From an uncultured Burkholderiales bacterium (GTDB taxonomy: Bacteria > Pseudomonadota > Gammaproteobacteria > Burkholderiales > Burkholderiaceae_C): 9,154 bases of DNA. Below, piece by piece: positions 5,926 to 9,154 of the stretch. Within the stretch, counting starts at the first letter, position 1; every line of letters begins with the position of its first letter. A program made the translations under genes and the position numbers. The DNA lies in NCBI GenBank assembly GCA_903925445.1, contig CAIYFE010000264.1:1-9154 (forward strand), read 5' to 3'. A model generated the notes under the pieces. It saw only the letters and a program-made list of their open reading frames with translations. It did not search any database and was not told the origin of the DNA.

Positions 5926-7254
5926 ATGACATTGACCTCTTTGAATCGACGACTTCTGAGCTTGGGCTTGTTGACCAGCCTGTGGAGCCTGCAAGCAAAC
6001 GCTGAAATCGAAATTCAATGGTGGCACTCCATGGTGGCTGTCAACAACGAATGGGTGAATGACTTGGCCAAAGGCTTCAACGCCAGCCAAAAAGAATACA
6101 AGGTCGTGCCCGTGTACAAAGGCGCCTACGATGAATCCATGACCGCCGCAGTGGCCGCATTTCGCTCGGGCAACGCGCCCCACATTTTGCAGGTTTTTGA
6201 AGTGGGCACCGCCACCATGATGGCCAGCAAAGGCGTGGTCGTCCCGGTTGGGCAGTTGATGAAAGACGCAGGCTACAAATTTGACCCCTCGGTTTATGTG
6301 CCCGCCGTCTCTGGTTACTACACCGCACCCAACGGTCAAATGATGTCGTATCCGTTCAACAGCTCGACCACGGTGTTTTACTTCAACAAAGATGCGTTCA
6401 AAGCCGCAGGCATTTCAACCGACAAAGCACCGGCAACTTGGCCTGAAGTCGCGCTGGCCGCTGCCAAACTCAAGGCCAACGGCCACAAATGCCCCTTGAC
6501 CATTGCTTGGCAAGGCTGGACTCAACTGGAGAGCTTCTCTACTTGGCACAACACCGAGTTGGCCACGCAAGGCAATGGCATGCGCGGTCTGAACACCCGC
6601 TTGGTCAGCAACTCGCCCTTGCATGTTCGCCACATCGAAAACTTAGGCAACATGGCCAAGCAAGGTCTGTTTGTCTACAAGGGGCGCAACAACGCGGCTG
6701 AGGGCTCGTTTGTTTCAGGCGAATGCGCCATGATCACGACCTCTTCGGGCTTTTATGGCAACGTCGCCAAAAACGCCAAGTTTGGTTTTGGCGTTTCCAG
6801 CTTGCCTTACTACCCCGATGTGCCGGGTGCGCCGCAAAACACCGTCATTGGCGGCGCAAGTTTGTGGGTCTTGTCTGGCAAAAAACCTGAAGAATACAAA
6901 GGCGTTGCCAGCTTCTTCAACTACCTCTCCAATGCCAAGGTTCAGTCTGAGAGCCACATGCGCACGGGCTATTTGCCCATCACGATGGAGGCCTACAAAC
7001 TCACCGAAGCCTCTGGTTTTTACAAAGACCATCCCGGCACCGACACGGCGGTCAATCAGATGATTCGCAAAACCACCGACAAATCGCGTGGCATCCGTTT
7101 GGGCAATTACGTGCAAATTCGCACCATCGAGGACGAAGAACTCGAACAAGTTTGGGCTGGCAAGAAGTCTGCCAAAGAAGCTTTGGACAGCATTGTCAAA
7201 CGCGGCAATGAGTTGCTTGAGCGCTTTGAAAAAGCCAACGCCAACAAACAGTGA
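5926..7254 (+). CDS. ugpB: sn-Glycerol-3-phosphate ABC transporter, periplasmic binding protein UgpB
   Basis: This is the periplasmic receptor for sn-glycerol-3-phosphate (and, in some homologues, glycerophosphocholine). The chosen ATG gives 442 residues, near the 438 of E. coli UgpB. A signal peptide is plain: NRR charges at 7-9, a hydrophobic core at about 10-21, and a probable cut after QANA at residue 26. Family marks include NAPHILQVFEVGTATMMAS (83-101), PFNSSTTVFYFNKDAF (143-158), VIGGASLWVLSG (307-318), TGYLPIT (347-353) and RGIRLGN..QIR (388-399). The ligand contacts I recall from E. coli UgpB have likely counterparts here in Tyr68, Glu92, Ser147, Ser273, Gly310, Tyr349 and Arg399, which supports a glycerol-phosphate ligand over a plain sugar. 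It is the first gene of ugpBAEC, behind a possible Pho box. The next gene begins ten bases after its stop. Confidence 0.95.
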   Translation: MTLTSLNRRLLSLGLLTSLWSLQANAEIEIQWWHSMVAVNNEWVNDLAKGFNASQKEYKVVPVYKGAYDESMTAAVAAFRSGNAPHILQVFEVGTATMMASKGVVVPVGQLMKDAGYKFDPSVYVPAVSGYYTAPNGQMMSYPFNSSTTVFYFNKDAFKAAGISTDKAPATWPEVALAAAKLKANGHKCPLTIAWQGWTQLESFSTWHNTELATQGNGMRGLNTRLVSNSPLHVRHIENLGNMAKQGLFVYKGRNNAAEGSFVSGECAMITTSSGFYGNVAKNAKFGFGVSSLPYYPDVPGAPQNTVIGGASLWVLSGKKPEEYKGVASFFNYLSNAKVQSESHMRTGYLPITMEAYKLTEASGFYKDHPGTDTAVNQMIRKTTDKSRGIRLGNYVQIRTIEDEELEQVWAGKKSAKEALDSIVKRGNELLERFEKANANKQ

Positions 7255-7264
7255 TTGATGCCCC

Positions 7265-8152
7265 TTGAGTTCTGAAAAACGCGTTGTCTTTCGTGCCCGA
7301 TGGCTGCCTTGGTTGCTGATTGCACCGCAAGCAGCCGTTGTGGCCGTCTTCTTTTTCTGGCCCGCAGCTCAAGCCTTGATGCAATCGCTGCAACAAAGCG
7401 ATGCCTTTGGCACTTCGGTGGTGTGGGTCGGTTTAGAAAACTTTGAAAACCTTTGGAACGACGACACCTATTGGGCGTCATTTCAGACCACCGCTGTTTT
7501 TTCTTGTTGCGTTGCTGGCCTGGGTTTGAGCGTATCGCTGACCTTGGCTTACTTTGCTGATCGCGTGGTTCGAGGCACCACCCTTTATCGCACGCTGCTG
7601 ATTTGGCCGTATGCCGTTGCACCGGCTGTGGCGGGCGTGGTGTGGCTGTTTTTGTTCTCCCCCAGCATTGGCGTGATTGCTTATGGGCTGCACCAGCTTG
7701 GTTTTGAGTGGGACAGCTTGCTCAACAGCCGCCACGCCATGGCTTTGATCGTCATGGCCGCGGTGTGGAAGCAAATCTCTTACAACTTTTTGTTTTTCTT
7801 GGCCGGCTTTCAGAGCATTCCCAAATCGCTGATCGAAGCAGCTGCCATCGATGGCGCAGGCCCGTGGCGCAGGTTTTGGACAATTCAATTTCCACTGCTT
7901 TCACCCACGAGTTTTTTTCTGCTCATCACCAACATCACCTACGCCTTTTTCGACACCTTTGGCATCGTGGACGCAGCGACCAAAGGCGGCCCGGGCAAGG
8001 ACACCGCCATCATGGTCTACAAGGTCTACTTTGATGGTTTCAAAGCCCTCGACTTGGGCGGCTCTGCTGCGCAATCTGTAGTGCTCATGGTCATTGTGAT
8101 TGCGCTGACCGTTGTGCAATTCAGATTCGTCGAGAAGAAAGTGAATTACTGA
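7265..8152 (+). CDS. ugpA: sn-Glycerol-3-phosphate ABC transporter permease UgpA
   Basis: This is one of the two inner-membrane subunits of the Ugp importer, 295 residues, the same length as E. coli UgpA. It has about six membrane segments, beginning with WLPWLLIAPQAAVVAVFFFW at about 13-32. The cytoplasmic EAA loop that docks onto UgpC is EAAAIDGAGPWRRF at 191-204, continuing to the PLLSP turn at 210-214. Other close matches to UgpA are WPYAVAPAVAGVVWLFLF (114-131), VWKQISYNFLFF (167-178), FFDTFGIVDAAT (228-239) and SAAQSVVLM (267-275). The start is a TTG at 7265: an in-frame TGA at 7256-7258 rules out anything further upstream, no ATG is available near it, and the resulting MSSEKRVVFRARWLP closely follows the known UgpA N-terminus. 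No good Shine-Dalgarno precedes it, so translation may depend on ribosomes leaving ugpB ten bases upstream. Confidence 0.95.
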   Translation: MSSEKRVVFRARWLPWLLIAPQAAVVAVFFFWPAAQALMQSLQQSDAFGTSVVWVGLENFENLWNDDTYWASFQTTAVFSCCVAGLGLSVSLTLAYFADRVVRGTTLYRTLLIWPYAVAPAVAGVVWLFLFSPSIGVIAYGLHQLGFEWDSLLNSRHAMALIVMAAVWKQISYNFLFFLAGFQSIPKSLIEAAAIDGAGPWRRFWTIQFPLLSPTSFFLLITNITYAFFDTFGIVDAATKGGPGKDTAIMVYKVYFDGFKALDLGGSAAQSVVLMVIVIALTVVQFRFVEKKVNY

Positions 8153-8154
8153 AG

Positions 8155-9009
8155 ATGATTGAACGCAATCGATTCATGGATGTCCTTTCCCACGCGGTGC
8201 TGATCGTGGGCGTCTTGGTGGTGGCATTTCCGGTGTACCTCACGTTCGTGGCGTCCACCCACACCACGCAAGAAGTCGTGCAAGTGCCCATGCCGCTTTG
8301 GCCTGGTGAGCATTTTTTAGAAAACTACAAAGCCGCTTTGTTTGGCGACTCGGCAGAGCACATGTCCAATTTGTTGGTGGGCCGCATGATGTGGGTCAGC
8401 TTGGTGAGTGCTTTGTGCATCGCGATTGGCAAAATTGCGATTTCTTTGCTGTCTGCTTTTGCGATTGTTTATTTCCGCTTCCCGTTTCGCATGGCTTTTT
8501 TCTGGGCGGTGTTTTTAACATTGATGCTGCCCGTCGAGGTGCGCATTGGCCCGACCTACAAAGTCGTGTCTGATCTGGGCATGCTCAACACCTATGCCGG
8601 CTTGTCGGTTCCGCTGATCGCCTCAGCCACTGCGACGTTTTTATTTCGTCAATTCTTCATGACCTTGCCAGACGAGTTGGTTGAGGCTGCCCGCATGGAC
8701 GGTGCCGGGCCCATGCGCTTTTTCAAAGATGTGCTGCTGCCACTGTCGACCACCAGCATGGCGGCTTTGTTTGTCATCCAATTCATTTATGGCTGGAACC
8801 AATACCTGTGGCCCTTGCTGGTCACCACACAAGAAAGCATGTATCCCGTGGTGGTGGGCATCAAAAGCATGATCCCCAGCGGCGGCGATGCACAAACCGA
8901 ATGGAACCTTGTCATGGCCACCGCCATGTTGGCCATGATCCCGCCCGCCTTGGTCGTCATGCTGATGCAAAAGTGGTTTGTCAAAGGCTTGGTTGAAACA
9001 GAGAAATAA
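8155..9009 (+). CDS. ugpE: sn-Glycerol-3-phosphate ABC transporter permease UgpE
   Basis: This is the second inner-membrane subunit of the Ugp importer, 284 residues against 281 in E. coli. The N-terminus MIERNRF..LSHAVLIVGVLVVAFPVYL leads into the first membrane segment. The central stretch FLTLMLPVEVRIGPTYKVV (120-138) and the run ASATATFLFRQFFMTLPDEL (156-175) are close to UgpE. The EAA loop is ELVEAARMDGAGPMRFF at 174-190, and FIYGWNQYLWPLL follows at 210-222. The ATG at 8155 lies two bases after the ugpA stop; the Met codon at 8176 is a less likely start since the first residues already match UgpE. The Shine-Dalgarno is weak (AAAGTGA at 8138-8144), so coupling to ugpA is probable. The ugpC start follows three bases after its stop. 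Confidence 0.95.
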   Translation: MIERNRFMDVLSHAVLIVGVLVVAFPVYLTFVASTHTTQEVVQVPMPLWPGEHFLENYKAALFGDSAEHMSNLLVGRMMWVSLVSALCIAIGKIAISLLSAFAIVYFRFPFRMAFFWAVFLTLMLPVEVRIGPTYKVVSDLGMLNTYAGLSVPLIASATATFLFRQFFMTLPDELVEAARMDGAGPMRFFKDVLLPLSTTSMAALFVIQFIYGWNQYLWPLLVTTQESMYPVVVGIKSMIPSGGDAQTEWNLVMATAMLAMIPPALVVMLMQKWFVKGLVETEK

Positions 9010-9012
9010 CAC

Positions 9013-9154
9013 ATGGCTGCCATCGAACTCCAACACATCATCAAACGCTACGGCAAAGGCGCGCAAGCCCATCAGGTGCTTCACGGCATCGATGCCAGCA
9101 TTGCCGATGGCGAATTCGTCGTGATCGTTGGGCCTTCGGGTTGCGGCAAATCCA
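9013..9154 (+). CDS. ugpC: sn-Glycerol-3-phosphate ABC transporter ATP-binding protein UgpC, 3'-truncated
   Basis: These are the first 47 residues of the ATPase of the Ugp importer, cut by the window end. The start MAAIELQHIIKRYGKG followed by VLHGIDASIADGEFVVIVG and the Walker A sequence GPSGCGKS at 40-47 fits the MalK/UgpC group of ABC proteins. Position directly after ugpE makes UgpC the natural reading. The ATG at 9013 is preceded by a purine-rich AGAGAAA at 9000-9006. The signature, Walker B motif and regulatory C-terminal domain lie beyond the window, so UgpC cannot be told apart from other MalK-like proteins by its own sequence here. Confidence 0.88.
   Translation, partial: MAAIELQHIIKRYGKGAQAHQVLHGIDASIADGEFVVIVGPSGCGKS

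Overview
The window reads as ordinary, densely packed chromosomal DNA from a betaproteobacterium. It is probably of the order Burkholderiales and most likely Comamonadaceae-like; this is inferred from protein character, codon choice (many TTG leucine and GCG/GCC alanine codons) and the fused LivH-LivM permease, because no rRNA or other marker gene is present. It holds two ABC uptake systems separated by a nicotinamidase gene and a HAD phosphatase gene. I see no insertion sequence, CRISPR array, tRNA, rRNA or prophage gene. Both window ends cut through genes.

Left block (1-5067, + strand): an ABC importer of the hydrophobic/branched-chain amino acid (HAAT, Liv) family. The order is a 5'-truncated periplasmic binding protein, a strong hairpin terminator, a single 630-residue permease that fuses LivH and LivM, the ATPases LivG and LivF, and the nicotinamidase PncA. 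From the permease to pncA every junction overlaps by 4-8 bp (ATG, GTG and TTG starts), so these four genes look like one translationally coupled unit. The binding protein would catch the substrate in the periplasm, the permease would move it, and LivG/LivF would power transport. The substrate cannot be read from the sequence. The coupled amidase makes nicotinamide or another amide worth testing beside amino acids.

Middle (5028-5925): a HAD-IIB phosphatase gene on the - strand converges on pncA with a 40-bp coding overlap and diverges from the next operon across a 109-bp gap. That gap carries a Pho-box-like direct repeat with a -10-like hexamer at the expected distance, plus the ribosome binding site that fixes the ugpB start.

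Right block (5926-9154, + strand): the phosphate-linked uptake operon ugpBAEC, with periplasmic binding protein UgpB, membrane proteins UgpA and UgpE, and the first 47 residues of the ATPase UgpC. It imports sn-glycerol-3-phosphate and probably glycerophosphodiesters. The possible Pho box and the divergent phosphatase fit a phosphate-scavenging role.

Nothing here is convincingly a new class of system. The best leads are the amidase coupled to a Liv-type importer, the phosphatase-ugp pairing behind a possible Pho box, and the terminator that separates the binding-protein gene from its transporter genes.
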